Below, piece after piece: positions 35,551 to 43,979 of a stretch of DNA of 55,567 nt (its first letter is position 1; the number at the start of each line of letters is the position of its first letter). The position numbers and the translations under genes are program-made. Under the pieces are notes generated by a model, which had not been told where the DNA came from, did not search any database, and saw only the letters and a program-made list of their open reading frames with translations. Source of the stretch: Calidithermus chliarophilus DSM 9957 (GTDB taxonomy: Bacteria > Deinococcota > Deinococci > Deinococcales > Thermaceae). Where the stretch lies: positions 207,432 through 262,998 of the forward strand of contig NZ_KE387027.1 in the NCBI RefSeq assembly GCF_000430045.1. Reading direction: 5' to 3'.

Positions 35551-36492
35551 ATGGAATCGGGCCGTCAGGATTTGTACCGCTACGTCGTCGAGGAATTCGC
35601 CGAGGATTACCGTGAGGGCGAGCTCGAGCGCCGGGAGTTCCTGCGCCGCATGGTGCTGCTGGGCGGCGGGGTGGGCGGGGCGCGGGCCCTGCTGGCCTCG
35701 CTGGGCATCGCCGGGGTGAGCACGGCCGAACTGGCGCAGGCGCAGGAGGGGGCGGCGCAGGCCACCCCGCCGCAGGGTCAGCCGCTCGTAGACCCCAACG
35801 ACCCCGCGATCGAGGCCGGGATGATCGAGTACCAGGCCCGCGGCTTCACCCACGTGGCCTATCTGGCCAAGCCGAAAGGGGTCACGGCCGCGCCGGGCAT
35901 CCTGGTGATCCACGAGAACCGGGGGCTGCAGCCGCACATCCAGGACGTAGCCCGCCGCCTCGCCAAGGCGGGGTATATCGCCCTGGCCCCCGACCTCGTC
36001 TCCAAGATCGGGGGCACGGCCCGGACCACCGACACTGCCCAGATCTCCAGCTTCCTGGCCCAGACCCCGGGCGACGAGCACGTCGCCAACCTGCTCGAGG
36101 CCCTCAAGGTGCTCAAGGCCACGCCGGGCGTGCAGGCCGACCGGCTGGGCGCGGTGGGCTTCTGCTTCGGCGGCGGCCTGACCTGGCGACTGGCGACCGA
36201 AGCCCCCGAGCTCAAGGCCGCCGCGCCCTTCTACGGCCCCGCCCCCGACCTCGCCAAGGTGCCCAATATCAAGGCCGCGGTGCTGGGCATCTACGGCGGC
36301 AACGACGCCCGCATCAACGCGGGGATCCCGGCGCTCGAGGAAGCGCTCAAGAAGGCCAACGTTCGCTACCAGATCAAGATCTACGAGGGCGCCAACCACG
36401 CCTTCCACAACGACACCGGCGCCAACTACAAGAAGGACGCCGCCGAGGACGCCTGGCGCATGACGCTCGAGTGGTTCAAGACCCACCTGTAG
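35551..36492 (+). CDS. Dienelactone hydrolase family protein, exported
   Basis: A 313-aa alpha/beta hydrolase. The N-terminus carries a Tat-like segment (RREFLRR followed by a Gly/Leu/Ala-rich stretch) ending near residue 65. The catalytic triad is visible: Cys in GFCFGGG, Asp in GGNDARI and His in NHAFHND. Likely periplasmic esterase/lactonase of unknown substrate. AAGGAGGT is well spaced before the chosen ATG. Confidence 0.9.
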   Translation: MESGRQDLYRYVVEEFAEDYREGELERREFLRRMVLLGGGVGGARALLASLGIAGVSTAELAQAQEGAAQATPPQGQPLVDPNDPAIEAGMIEYQARGFTHVAYLAKPKGVTAAPGILVIHENRGLQPHIQDVARRLAKAGYIALAPDLVSKIGGTARTTDTAQISSFLAQTPGDEHVANLLEALKVLKATPGVQADRLGAVGFCFGGGLTWRLATEAPELKAAAPFYGPAPDLAKVPNIKAAVLGIYGGNDARINAGIPALEEALKKANVRYQIKIYEGANHAFHNDTGANYKKDAAEDAWRMTLEWFKTHL

Positions 36493-36508
36493 GCCGGTGG
36501 AAAGCGCG

Positions 36509-36535
36509 GGCGGCGGGCTGTGGCCCGCCGCCGTT
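36509..36535. terminator. Hairpin between convergent genes
   Basis: GGCGGCGGGC and GCCCGCCGCC (10-bp stem, 4-nt loop) followed by GTTT. Probably serves the hydrolase gene, and perhaps the substrate-binding protein gene from the other side. Confidence 0.55.
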
Positions 36536-36549
36536 TCGAGGGTTAGCCG

Positions 36550-37509
36550 CTACTTGGCCTGGAGTTTAGGCGTCAGGAAGGCGTTGGTGTAGAACTCGGT
36601 CGCCGGGAGGCTGGTGTTCACGCGCCCGGTGGCCTTGAGCAGGCTCAGGCTGCTGACCCAGGCCTGGGGGTTGGAGAAGCCCAGCCCCGCCTGGCGGCTG
36701 TAGGGCGACTCGTAGAGCCGGACGGAGGCAGTGAGCACCCGGTAGCGCAGTTCGTCGAGGTTCTGCACGTACTTCTTGGCGGCCTCGAAGGCCTTGCGGG
36801 GGTTGGCGAGGGTGAAGGCCATGGCCTCCTGCGAGGCGCTGAGGAAGCGGCGGGCGAGGTCGGCGTTCTCGAGCACCTTGTCGGTGCTGATGACGCCGTT
36901 GCCCGGCGAGCGGTTGTAGGGCCCGGCGGGGATCACGTTGAGCTTGACCCCCTGGCTCTGCAGGAAGACCGGCTCGTTGTTGACGAAGCCCATCGCCACG
37001 TCCACCCGCTTCTGCACGACGGCCTCGGCCTGGGTGAAGCCGATGTTGACGATCTTGACGTCGCTTTCCTTCAAGCCTGCCGCCCGCAGGATGGCCTGCA
37101 AGGAGGTCAGCGAAACCCCGAACATCCCCGGCATGCCGATGGTCTTGCCCTTGAGGTCGCGCACCGACTTGATGTTCTTCTCGGCCAGCGAGAAGAGGGC
37201 GTTGGGCACCGACTGGTACAGCGCCATGACGTACTTGAGCGGGATGCCCTGCGCCCGCAGCGCGATCACGTCCTCGGCGTCGGCGACCACGAAGTCGAGC
37301 TTGCCCTGCGCGAGCAGGGGGTAGAGCTCGCTGGCGAAGCCGTGCTGGAACTCGACCTCGAGCCCCTTCTTCCCGTAGATCCCCTCCACCACCCCCGCGT
37401 AGAACGGCGCGAACTGCACGTCGGGCAGGTAGCCCAGCCCCACCCGCACCTTTTCGGCCTGAGCCAGCGAGAAGACCAACACCAGGACCAGAAAGACCCA
37501 CTTTTTCAT
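36550..37509 (-). CDS. ABC transporter substrate-binding protein under FMN riboswitch (RibY-like)
   Basis: A 319-aa NMT1/THI5-like periplasmic binding protein with a signal peptide (MKKWVFLV... ending AQA). It resembles ThiY/SsuA-type binding proteins. The FMN riboswitch 150 nt upstream on the same strand indicates that the ligand is riboflavin or a related flavin rather than a thiamin precursor. RibXY-type riboflavin ABC importers are known from comparative genomics. The ATG follows TGAGGT by 8 nt; the upstream GTG overlaps that site. A fused ATPase-permease 1.3 kb upstream on the same strand is the likely partner. Confidence 0.88.
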   Translation of the reverse strand: MKKWVFLVLVLVFSLAQAEKVRVGLGYLPDVQFAPFYAGVVEGIYGKKGLEVEFQHGFASELYPLLAQGKLDFVVADAEDVIALRAQGIPLKYVMALYQSVPNALFSLAEKNIKSVRDLKGKTIGMPGMFGVSLTSLQAILRAAGLKESDVKIVNIGFTQAEAVVQKRVDVAMGFVNNEPVFLQSQGVKLNVIPAGPYNRSPGNGVISTDKVLENADLARRFLSASQEAMAFTLANPRKAFEAAKKYVQNLDELRYRVLTASVRLYESPYSRQAGLGFSNPQAWVSSLSLLKATGRVNTSLPATEFYTNAFLTPKLQAK

Positions 37510-37517
37510 CTGAGCAA

Positions 37518-37618
37518 ACCTCACGTCACACGTGCGACCCAGGGCGGAACCCGGCCAGGCACGAACCGGCCGACGCCACGGAAAGCCAAGCGTTGTGTGG
37601 GGTTTGCGGTTATGAGGT
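37518..37618 (-). promoter_or_regulatory. Possible ribosome-site sequestration in riboswitch expression platform
   Basis: The Shine-Dalgarno region TGAGGT (37523-37518) is complementary to ACCTCA (37618-37613), which lies just downstream of the aptamer. Only six base pairs, so this is a suggestion for translational control. Confidence 0.3.
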
Positions 37619-37661
37619 GTTGCACATGCCTCGCGCTCGAGCCAGGTGACTCGAGCTTCAC

Positions 37662-37787
37662 TCCTTCTCCCATCCCGACTGTCACGGTCGGCCCCGGAGT
37701 TTCACCGGGTCGGGCCTGGATGTGCCGCAGATTTCCAGGCTTCGCGGGCTGTACCGCCGGTGGAGATTTGCACTCCGCCCTGAAGGA
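37662..37787 (-). ncRNA. FMN riboswitch (RFN element)
   Basis: On the minus strand the conserved RFN blocks appear in order: a closing P1 stem (TCCTTC with GAAGGA), a GGGCGGAGTGCAAATCTCC-type segment, ACCGGCGGTA, AGCCCGCGAAGC, CCCGACCCGGTGAAACTCC, and the end GACAGTCGGGATGGGAGAAGG. It lies upstream of the substrate-binding protein gene on the same strand. Confidence 0.95.
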
Positions 37788-37873
37788 ATGGGCCTTTCGG
37801 CCCGCTGTCAGTTTAGCCGCTGGAAGGCCGGGCGAAAAGTAGACCAGGCCAGCCTGGCTATGATGGAAGAACC

Positions 37874-38323
37874 TTGGCCGAGTTCGATCCGTCTGAGGTC
37901 ATGGCTTTGGCCGGTCTCGAGGTGCAGGACCGGGGCTATGCGTTGTTCAGCCGGGGGATGGTGCTTGAGGGCACCCGGCAGGGCAAGCGCTACAGCGCCC
38001 GCATCAAGGGCAGCGCCCCCTACCCCTACCGCGCCTGGATCGACCTGGAAAAGCAGGACTGGGGCTGCTCGTGCCCCTACACCTGGGGCCCGGTGTGCAA
38101 GCACGTGGTGGCGGTGGCCTACGCCATCCAGGAAGCTCCTGAGATCTTCCAAGCCAAGCGCAGGCGGAAGAAAAAGACAGCAGACCCCAAGCAGTTAGCC
38201 CTGCAAGAACTCTCCGACGAAGCCCTGCTGGAACTCCTCTGGGAACTGGCTGAACAGCGTCCGGAGTTGATGGAAGAGTTCGCCTATAACCTGCTGCAAC
38301 GGACGAGGGAGGAATGGGGTTGA
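37874..38323 (+). CDS. SWIM zinc-finger protein
   Basis: A 149-aa protein with a SWIM zinc-binding motif CSCPYTW-x3-CKH in the middle (about residues 84-96), followed by a very basic RRRKKK stretch and a Leu/Glu-rich helical tail. SWIM domains bind DNA or proteins. The start is a TTG shortly after TATGAT, with no better in-frame start visible. It overlaps the next gene by 10 bp. Confidence 0.8.
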   Translation: MAEFDPSEVMALAGLEVQDRGYALFSRGMVLEGTRQGKRYSARIKGSAPYPYRAWIDLEKQDWGCSCPYTWGPVCKHVVAVAYAIQEAPEIFQAKRRRKKKTADPKQLALQELSDEALLELLWELAEQRPELMEEFAYNLLQRTREEWG

Positions 38324-38868
38324 CCCGCAAGCTGCTCGTCCTGGACCTGGACGAGACCCTGTTCCATGCAGCTCGGAGGCCGCTCGAGCGAGCTCCCGAC
38401 CTCATCCTGTTTGACTATTTCGTCTACTGGAGGCCTTACGCCCAGCACTTCATCGCCTCGGTGGCCTCTTGGTACGAGGTGGCGGTCTGGAGCTCGGCGG
38501 GCAAGCTCTATGTTGAGCGGGCGCTCGAGGCTCTCGTCCCTCCGGGTATCCTGCTGAGCTTCGTCTGGAGCCGGGAGCGCTGCACCCAGGGCTACGACCC
38601 GGCCACGGGAGAGCACTACTGGATCAAGGACCTGAAGAAACTGCGGCGGCGGGGCTACCGCCTCGAGCACGTCCTCGTGGTCGACGACAGCCCGGAGAAG
38701 CTGGAGCGCAACTACGGGAATTGGGTGCCGGTCCGGCCCTACCTCGGCGCGGCCGACGACACGGAATTGCTTGAGCTAATCCCCTACCTCGAGCACTTGA
38801 GCGGTGTGGAGAACGTCCGGACGGTCGAGAAGCGGTACTGGCGCGGTGGCTCCTACCGCCTGCGGTAA
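38314..38868 (+). CDS. FCP1/NIF-like HAD phosphatase
   Basis: A 184-aa HAD-family protein of the eukaryote-like FCP1/small CTD phosphatase type. DLDETLF (residues 10-16) holds the nucleophile, followed by YWRPYAQHF, AVWSSAGKLY and VLVVDDSPEK. Possible protein phosphatase. Translationally coupled to the SWIM gene. Its 3' end overlaps the convergent ABC gene by 16 bp. Confidence 0.88.
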   Translation: MGLTRKLLVLDLDETLFHAARRPLERAPDLILFDYFVYWRPYAQHFIASVASWYEVAVWSSAGKLYVERALEALVPPGILLSFVWSRERCTQGYDPATGEHYWIKDLKKLRRRGYRLEHVLVVDDSPEKLERNYGNWVPVRPYLGAADDTELLELIPYLEHLSGVENVRTVEKRYWRGGSYRLR

Positions 38869-40334
38869 CGCAGCACCCAGTACTCCAGCAGCGTCACCAG
38901 CCCGTACAACGCGATGCCCAGCACCACGTTGACCCCCACCGCCGCGAAAGCGTTGGCGTAGCGGAACGACAGCCGCTCGGTGTTGGCGAAAGCCCCCAGG
39001 CCCTCGCCCTGGAAGGTGAAGTCGGCGACCACGGCGCCGATGAGGGCGAGCGAGACGGTGAGGCGCAGGCCGCCCAGGAGCACGGGGAGGGCGCCGGGGA
39101 GCTCGAGCTTGGTCAGGATGCCCCAGGGATTGGCCCCGATGGTCTGGAAGACCTCGCGGTAGGTGCGGTCCACCTCGCGCACGCCGACCATGGTCGAGAC
39201 CATCACCGGGAAGATCGAGATGAGGGTGGTGGTGATGAGCTTGGCCTCGAGGCTGAAGCCGAACCAGATCACCAGCAGCGGGGCCACGATCACGGTGGGG
39301 ATGGCCTGCAGGGCCACGATGAAGGGGGAGAGCAGCCGCTCCATGGTGCGCAGGCGGCCCATCAGGTAGCCGATGGGGGTGCCGATGAGCAGCGACCACA
39401 ACACCCCCAGCGCGGCGATCTGGAGGGTGGCCAGGGCGCTTTGGGCCAGTTGGGGGGCGTTCTGCAGTGCGGCCTGCCAGACCGCCAGGGGCGAGGGGAA
39501 GAACAGGGGGATGCGGGCGGAGAGCAGCGTCCAGCTCAGCAGCAGCAGGCCGGTGAGGCCCAGCACGCCCAGCAATTCCCAGGGCGGGCGCAGCGGCTTG
39601 GCGGGGGGCTCGACGTGGGTGGAGTCGGCCACGCCCAGCCGGGCGCGCAGCTCGGCCTCCACGCCGTCGGTGAAGGCGGTGATGCGGCCCTCGTCGCGGG
39701 TGTCCAGCACGGTCTCGATCACGCCGCCCTTCAGCACCACCACCCGGTCGGCCAGGTAGACCGCCTCGCGGATGGAGTGGGTGACGAAGAGGATGGTCTT
39801 GCCGCTCTTCTTGTGAAGCTCCTTGAGCTCGAGGTTGAAGCGCTCGCGCACCAGCGCGTCGAGGGCGGCGAAGGGCTCGTCCATCAGCAGCACCTCGGAG
39901 TCCTGGGCCAGGGCGCGGGCGATGGCGACGCGGGCCTTCATGCCCCCCGAGAGCTGGTGGGGGTAGAGGTGCAGGTAGGGCTTCATGCCCAGGTGGGTGC
40001 TGACCCTGCCGCGCCCGGTGAGCTCGATGGGCAGCCGGATGTTCTGCTCGACGGTGCGCCAGGGCAGCAGGCGGTAGTCCTGGAAGACCACGGCCGGCTG
40101 GCCGCTCACGCTGACCTCGCCGCCGTGGGCCTTTTGCAGCCCGGCCACCACCCGCAGCAGCGTGCTCTTGCCGCCGCCCGAGGGCCCGATGATGGCGATA
40201 AACTCGCCCTTGGCGACCTCGAGGTCCACCCCCCGCAGCACCGCGCGGCCGTCGAACTGCACCGAGACCTGGCGCAGCCGGATGGCCGGGTCCTGGGTGG
40301 CTGGGGGGGGTAGGGTAGGCGAGGGCAGGCTCAC
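38853..40334 (-). CDS. Fused ABC transporter ATPase-permease (SsuB-SsuC/RibX-like)
   Basis: A 493-aa fusion. Residues about 15-235 are an importer ATPase (GPSGGGKST, LSGGMKARVAIARAL, VLLMDEPFAALD, VTHSIREAV). Residues about 255-490 are a BPD-type permease with six hydrophobic segments and an EAA-like GANPWGILTKLELPGALP loop. These two functions are normally separate subunits. GTG start, 6 nt after TATGCT (40341-40346). The nearest binding protein on this strand is the FMN-riboswitch-controlled gene, so a flavin importer is the best guess; a sulfonate or other organic solute importer is the alternative. Confidence 0.9.
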   Translation of the reverse strand: MSLPSPTLPPPATQDPAIRLRQVSVQFDGRAVLRGVDLEVAKGEFIAIIGPSGGGKSTLLRVVAGLQKAHGGEVSVSGQPAVVFQDYRLLPWRTVEQNIRLPIELTGRGRVSTHLGMKPYLHLYPHQLSGGMKARVAIARALAQDSEVLLMDEPFAALDALVRERFNLELKELHKKSGKTILFVTHSIREAVYLADRVVVLKGGVIETVLDTRDEGRITAFTDGVEAELRARLGVADSTHVEPPAKPLRPPWELLGVLGLTGLLLLSWTLLSARIPLFFPSPLAVWQAALQNAPQLAQSALATLQIAALGVLWSLLIGTPIGYLMGRLRTMERLLSPFIVALQAIPTVIVAPLLVIWFGFSLEAKLITTTLISIFPVMVSTMVGVREVDRTYREVFQTIGANPWGILTKLELPGALPVLLGGLRLTVSLALIGAVVADFTFQGEGLGAFANTERLSFRYANAFAAVGVNVVLGIALYGLVTLLEYWVLRYRRR

Positions 40335-40340
40335 GCCTAT

Positions 40341-40346
40341 AGCATA
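40341..40346 (-). promoter_or_regulatory. -10 box for leaderless ABC fusion mRNA
   Basis: TATGCT ends 6 nt before the GTG. Confidence 0.5.
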
Positions 40347-40447
40347 AGGACCCTCGAGGCCCGCACTGAAAGGGGCCTTACAGGCCGCTCGGGCAGACGG
40401 TGAGCGCTGTTCAGGGGGGTGTTAGCCCTTCTAACGTGTTCCAAAGG

Positions 40448-40470
40448 CTTCTCATTCATCGCATGAGAAG
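40448..40470 (+). promoter_or_regulatory. 8-bp inverted repeat upstream of the metalloprotease gene
   Basis: CTTCTCAT and ATGAGAAG around a 7-nt loop, about 28 bp before the ATG. It could be an operator or a 5' UTR hairpin. A TAACGT about 15 bp upstream is a possible -10 box. Confidence 0.4.
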
Positions 40471-40497
40471 ATTGAGAAGTTCGTTTGTGGAGGTGAT

Positions 40498-42525
40498 ATG
40501 CGCATTTGGGTTCGATCAACGGCTTTAGTCCTCACGGCGCTGGCGCTCAGCTCGTGCAACCTGTCGGGCGGCGGCGATGGTAAGGGTTTCCAGACCTTCA
40601 GGCCCGGCAGCACGCTGGAGATCAACCAGCAACTGACCATTAACGTCGTCTTTGTAGGGTATGAGGAGGGCAACGGCCCCCGGCAGGTCAACCTCGACGA
40701 GTTCAAGAAGGTGCTGCCTGCGGGGTACAGCGCCGTAAACCGCTACCCCACCTTCTACCTGGAAAAGCCCGCCAAGGAGCTGACCGGGACGAGCTTCACC
40801 TACAAGTACAACATCAAGTTCGCCCCCCAGGCCTTCGAGGACGAGTTCTTCGCCAAGCTGAACGAACTGGCCCAGAAGCAGCCGCTGACGCTGTACCAGG
40901 AGTCCTACAACTGCCAGGCCGACCTGGCCGCCGGCGAGCCCTGCCCCGGCGACGCCCCCAACGTCAGCAAGAAGATCACCGAGAATTACTGGATCGACGC
41001 CTTCCAGACCGAGAAGTGGCTGGTCGAGAACGCGGGCAAGGCCGGGGTAGACCCCAAGAACTACACCGTGTTCTTCGTCAACTGGTACGGCCGCCCCGAC
41101 TTCAAGCACCACGTCTACGTCAAGACCGACGAGCCCGACCCCGACACCGGGTTCAACTTCGGCGAGATGCTCGCTTCGCGCAAGATGAGCGCCTGGGGCG
41201 GCAGCATCCCCGACGACCGCCAGGGGCCCGGCGCCTCACTGGGCAGCACCGCCCGCGTCTGGTTCCACGACCTCTCGGCCGGCCCTGAGGCCCAGAGCGA
41301 CAACTGGGACATCACCCGCGCCGACCTCGACGGCGACGGCAAGACCGACTACCGCATGCCGCCGGTGTGGGAGTACGGCAACCCCAAGCTCACCTACCGC
41401 CCCTTCAACGACCTCTCCGGCGACCTGGGCAAGATCACCCGTTACGTGGCGATCAACCTGCTCTTCACCCCCTCGCCGCTCTACCGCGTGACCCTCACCC
41501 CGCACCAGATCCCCGACGACATCCTGCTCAACGTCAACTTCTACAACGAGGCGGCGGCCGGGGATAAGGGGCAAGACCTCTTCGACCCCGACCTCACCGT
41601 GGCGCTGCTGAAGGCGCTGCAGCCGATCAACGACTTCGCCGCCACCGTCCGCGAGCTCACCTACGACGCCCAGGCCCAGTGCGCCTTCGAGTCCTACTTC
41701 GACGCCGAGGTCTGCTACCCGCAGTACGCGCTCAGCCAACAGGCCTCGGGTGCCGGCGCCAACGCCTTCATCGACAACCTGCTCGAGATGAAGCAGTCCG
41801 GCTTCTTCCAGGGCGGCGCCGACTACGAGATCCCCATCTTCGCCTACAACGTCGCCGGCGACATCCCCTACCTGGGCCTGGCCGACGACGACTGGCGCTC
41901 GGGCACCCAGACCCTCATCTACGCGGCCAACAACCCCATCGCCAAGGCCCGCTACGGCTACACCACCACCGTCACCCACGAGGTCGGGCACCACATCGCC
42001 CTCTCGCACCCCCACGACGGCTACGACTCGGCGAGCAACAAGGACTACGGCCCCGGCAACGAGTTCTACTACGCCTGGCTGGGCGATATGTCCAACAGCA
42101 CCATGAGCTACATCGACCTCACCGCCGAGTTCGGGCAGTTCAACCGCGACGCCATGAACCGCTACTTGGTCGCGGCCTACCTCAACTCCAGCGGCGCCAT
42201 CCTGCAGGCCATGCTCGAGGCCAAGAAGCTCGACCCCAAGGCCGTCCCCGCCCCCCTCAAGGAGGCCGACGCCAAGATGGCCGACGCGCTCAAGGCCTAC
42301 AAGGCCATGGACTATAGCGCCGCGGTCGTGCAGGCCAAGCAGGCCTACGACATCGTGGTGGCGAGCGCCCTGGCCGCGGGCGTGAGCATCCGCAACTACT
42401 GGTTCGAGGGCTACGAGCTCGAGCCCGCCAGCCAGCACGCCGCCCTGCGCGTCTCCAGCGACCTCAAGAGCGCCCCGCTGCCCATCAACGAGTCGAAGGC
42501 GCTCGAGCGGCGGATGCGGCCTTGA
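40498..42525 (+). CDS. Metzincin-like metalloprotease lipoprotein
   Basis: A 675-aa lipoprotein (signal ending LSSC, Cys about 20). A zinc site HEVGHHIALSH appears about residue 497, in the HExxH-x5-H spacing of metzincins but with Ala where Gly is usual. STMSYID, about 40 residues later, fits the Met-turn. A DLDGDGKTDY calcium-loop-like segment lies near residue 281. The last 100 residues are helical. Likely an extracytoplasmic protease or a degenerate binding protein; family not named with confidence. GGAGGTGAT precedes the ATG. Confidence 0.82.
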   Translation: MRIWVRSTALVLTALALSSCNLSGGGDGKGFQTFRPGSTLEINQQLTINVVFVGYEEGNGPRQVNLDEFKKVLPAGYSAVNRYPTFYLEKPAKELTGTSFTYKYNIKFAPQAFEDEFFAKLNELAQKQPLTLYQESYNCQADLAAGEPCPGDAPNVSKKITENYWIDAFQTEKWLVENAGKAGVDPKNYTVFFVNWYGRPDFKHHVYVKTDEPDPDTGFNFGEMLASRKMSAWGGSIPDDRQGPGASLGSTARVWFHDLSAGPEAQSDNWDITRADLDGDGKTDYRMPPVWEYGNPKLTYRPFNDLSGDLGKITRYVAINLLFTPSPLYRVTLTPHQIPDDILLNVNFYNEAAAGDKGQDLFDPDLTVALLKALQPINDFAATVRELTYDAQAQCAFESYFDAEVCYPQYALSQQASGAGANAFIDNLLEMKQSGFFQGGADYEIPIFAYNVAGDIPYLGLADDDWRSGTQTLIYAANNPIAKARYGYTTTVTHEVGHHIALSHPHDGYDSASNKDYGPGNEFYYAWLGDMSNSTMSYIDLTAEFGQFNRDAMNRYLVAAYLNSSGAILQAMLEAKKLDPKAVPAPLKEADAKMADALKAYKAMDYSAAVVQAKQAYDIVVASALAAGVSIRNYWFEGYELEPASQHAALRVSSDLKSAPLPINESKALERRMRP

Positions 42526-42529
42526 GGGT

Positions 42530-42670
42530 GTCCATAGCTGATAGTCGATAGCTGATAGCCGAACGCTAAACGCGGTCGTACGTTCTACGTCGTACGTCGT
42601 ACGCAAAACGCAAAACGCAGGACGCAAAACGCGAGACGCGGGGGGCGCACCCTAGGGTGCGCCCCCCGCG
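42530..42670. repeat. Composite intergenic repeat with 34-bp palindrome (copy 9)
   Basis: GATAGC units, GTACGTCGTACG segment and CGCAAAACGC units, then a perfect loop-less 34-bp palindrome (42637-42670, 17-bp arms). The palindrome lies 12 bp after the metK stop and would form a very stable hairpin at the 3' end of metK mRNA. Confidence 0.85.
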
Positions 42671-42682
42671 CCGTTCGTAGCC

Positions 42683-43873
42683 TCAGGCTGAGGCCGGGAG
42701 GCCGGCGGCCTTGAGGAGTTCTTCCACCTTGTCGGTGGCTTCCCAGGGGAAGCCCTCGCGGCCGAAGTGGCCGTAGGCCGAGGTGGCGGTGTAGATGGGC
42801 CGCTGGAGGCCGAGGTTCTGGATGATGGCCTTGGGGCGGGCGTCGAAGATCTGCTGCGCGATCTTGGTGATCTGCTCGTCGGGGATGACGCCGGTGCCGA
42901 AGGTTTCTACGCGCATGCCCACCGGGCGGGCCTTGCCGATGGCGTAGGCCAGCTCGACCAGGGCGCGGCGGGCCAGCCCGGCGGCCACGATGTTCTTGGC
43001 CATGTAGCGGGCGTAGTAGGCCGCCGAGCGGTCGACCTTGGTGGGGTCCTTGCCGCTGAAGGCCCCGCCGCCGTGGGGCACGGCGCCGCCGTAGGTGTCG
43101 ACGATGATCTTGCGCCCGGTGAGGCCGGTGTCGCCGTGGGGGCCCCCGATGACGAACTTGCCCGAGGGGTTGACGAGGTAGAGGGTCTCCTCGGTGAGGT
43201 AGCGCTCGGGGATGGCCTGCCGCATGACCTTCTCGATGACGTCGTGGCGGATCTGCTCCTGGGTGACGTCTTCGGCGTGCTGGGTGGAGATGAGCACGGT
43301 GCCGACGTAGAGGGGCTTGTTGTCCTCGTAGACCACCGTCACCTGGGCCTTGCCGTCCGGGCGGAGGTAGGGGATCTCGCCGGTCTTGCGGGCCTCGGCC
43401 AGGCGGCGGGTGAGGCGGTGGGCCAGCGAGATGGGCAGGGGCATGAGCTCGGGGGTCTCGTCGATGGCGTAGCCGAACATCAGGCCCTGGTCGCCGGCGC
43501 CGGTGTGGTCGAGCTCGTCGCGCGAGCCGAGCTCGCGCCACTCCCACGACTCGTTGACGCCCCCCGCGATGTCGGGGGACTGCTCGTCGATGGCGGTGAT
43601 CACCGCGCAGGTCTGGCCGTCGAAGCCGAACTTGGCCCGGTTATAGCCGACGTCGATGACGGTCTGGCGCACCAGGCTGGGGATGTCGACGTAGCTCTCG
43701 GTGGTGATCTCCCCGGCCACCATCACCAAGCCGGTGGTGACCAGCGTCTCGCAGGCGACCCGCGACTTAGGGTCCTGGGCCAGCATGGCATCGAGGATGG
43801 AGTCCGAGATGCGGTCGGCCAGTTTGTCGGGGTGCCCTTCGGTTACCGATTCGGATGTGACCAAGCGCAGCAA
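42683..43873 (-). CDS. metK: S-adenosylmethionine synthetase
   Basis: A 396-aa enzyme making AdoMet from methionine and ATP. Family signatures [12 protein letters not shown] and [19 protein letters not shown] are intact. The start is TTG, supported by GGAGGTGAAAG directly upstream and by the normal N-terminus [17 protein letters not shown] 34-bp stretch of the gene (43546-43579, coding DIAGGVNES) recurs exactly inside the repeat near 2.94 kb. Confidence 0.97.
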   Translation of the reverse strand: MLRLVTSESVTEGHPDKLADRISDSILDAMLAQDPKSRVACETLVTTGLVMVAGEITTESYVDIPSLVRQTVIDVGYNRAKFGFDGQTCAVITAIDEQSPDIAGGVNESWEWRELGSRDELDHTGAGDQGLMFGYAIDETPELMPLPISLAHRLTRRLAEARKTGEIPYLRPDGKAQVTVVYEDNKPLYVGTVLISTQHAEDVTQEQIRHDVIEKVMRQAIPERYLTEETLYLVNPSGKFVIGGPHGDTGLTGRKIIVDTYGGAVPHGGGAFSGKDPTKVDRSAAYYARYMAKNIVAAGLARRALVELAYAIGKARPVGMRVETFGTGVIPDEQITKIAQQIFDARPKAIIQNLGLQRPIYTATSAYGHFGREGFPWEATDKVEELLKAAGLPASA

Positions 43874-43902
43874 CTTTCACCTCCTGAAATTGGGTCGACT
43901 AA

Positions 43903-43922
43903 TCCTGCTTAGGGTAGCAGGA
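43903..43922 (-). promoter_or_regulatory. Small hairpin in the metK 5' leader
   Basis: TCCTGCT and AGCAGGA form a 7-bp stem with a 6-nt loop about 30 nt before the TTG. A TATAGT about 20 bp further upstream is a possible -10 box. I do not recognise any known SAM riboswitch here. Confidence 0.4.
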
Positions 43923-43979
43923 GACAAAGCCGAAACACTATAGCACCTGCACATCCCCAAGCTGTGAGCCCGGGCCGCG

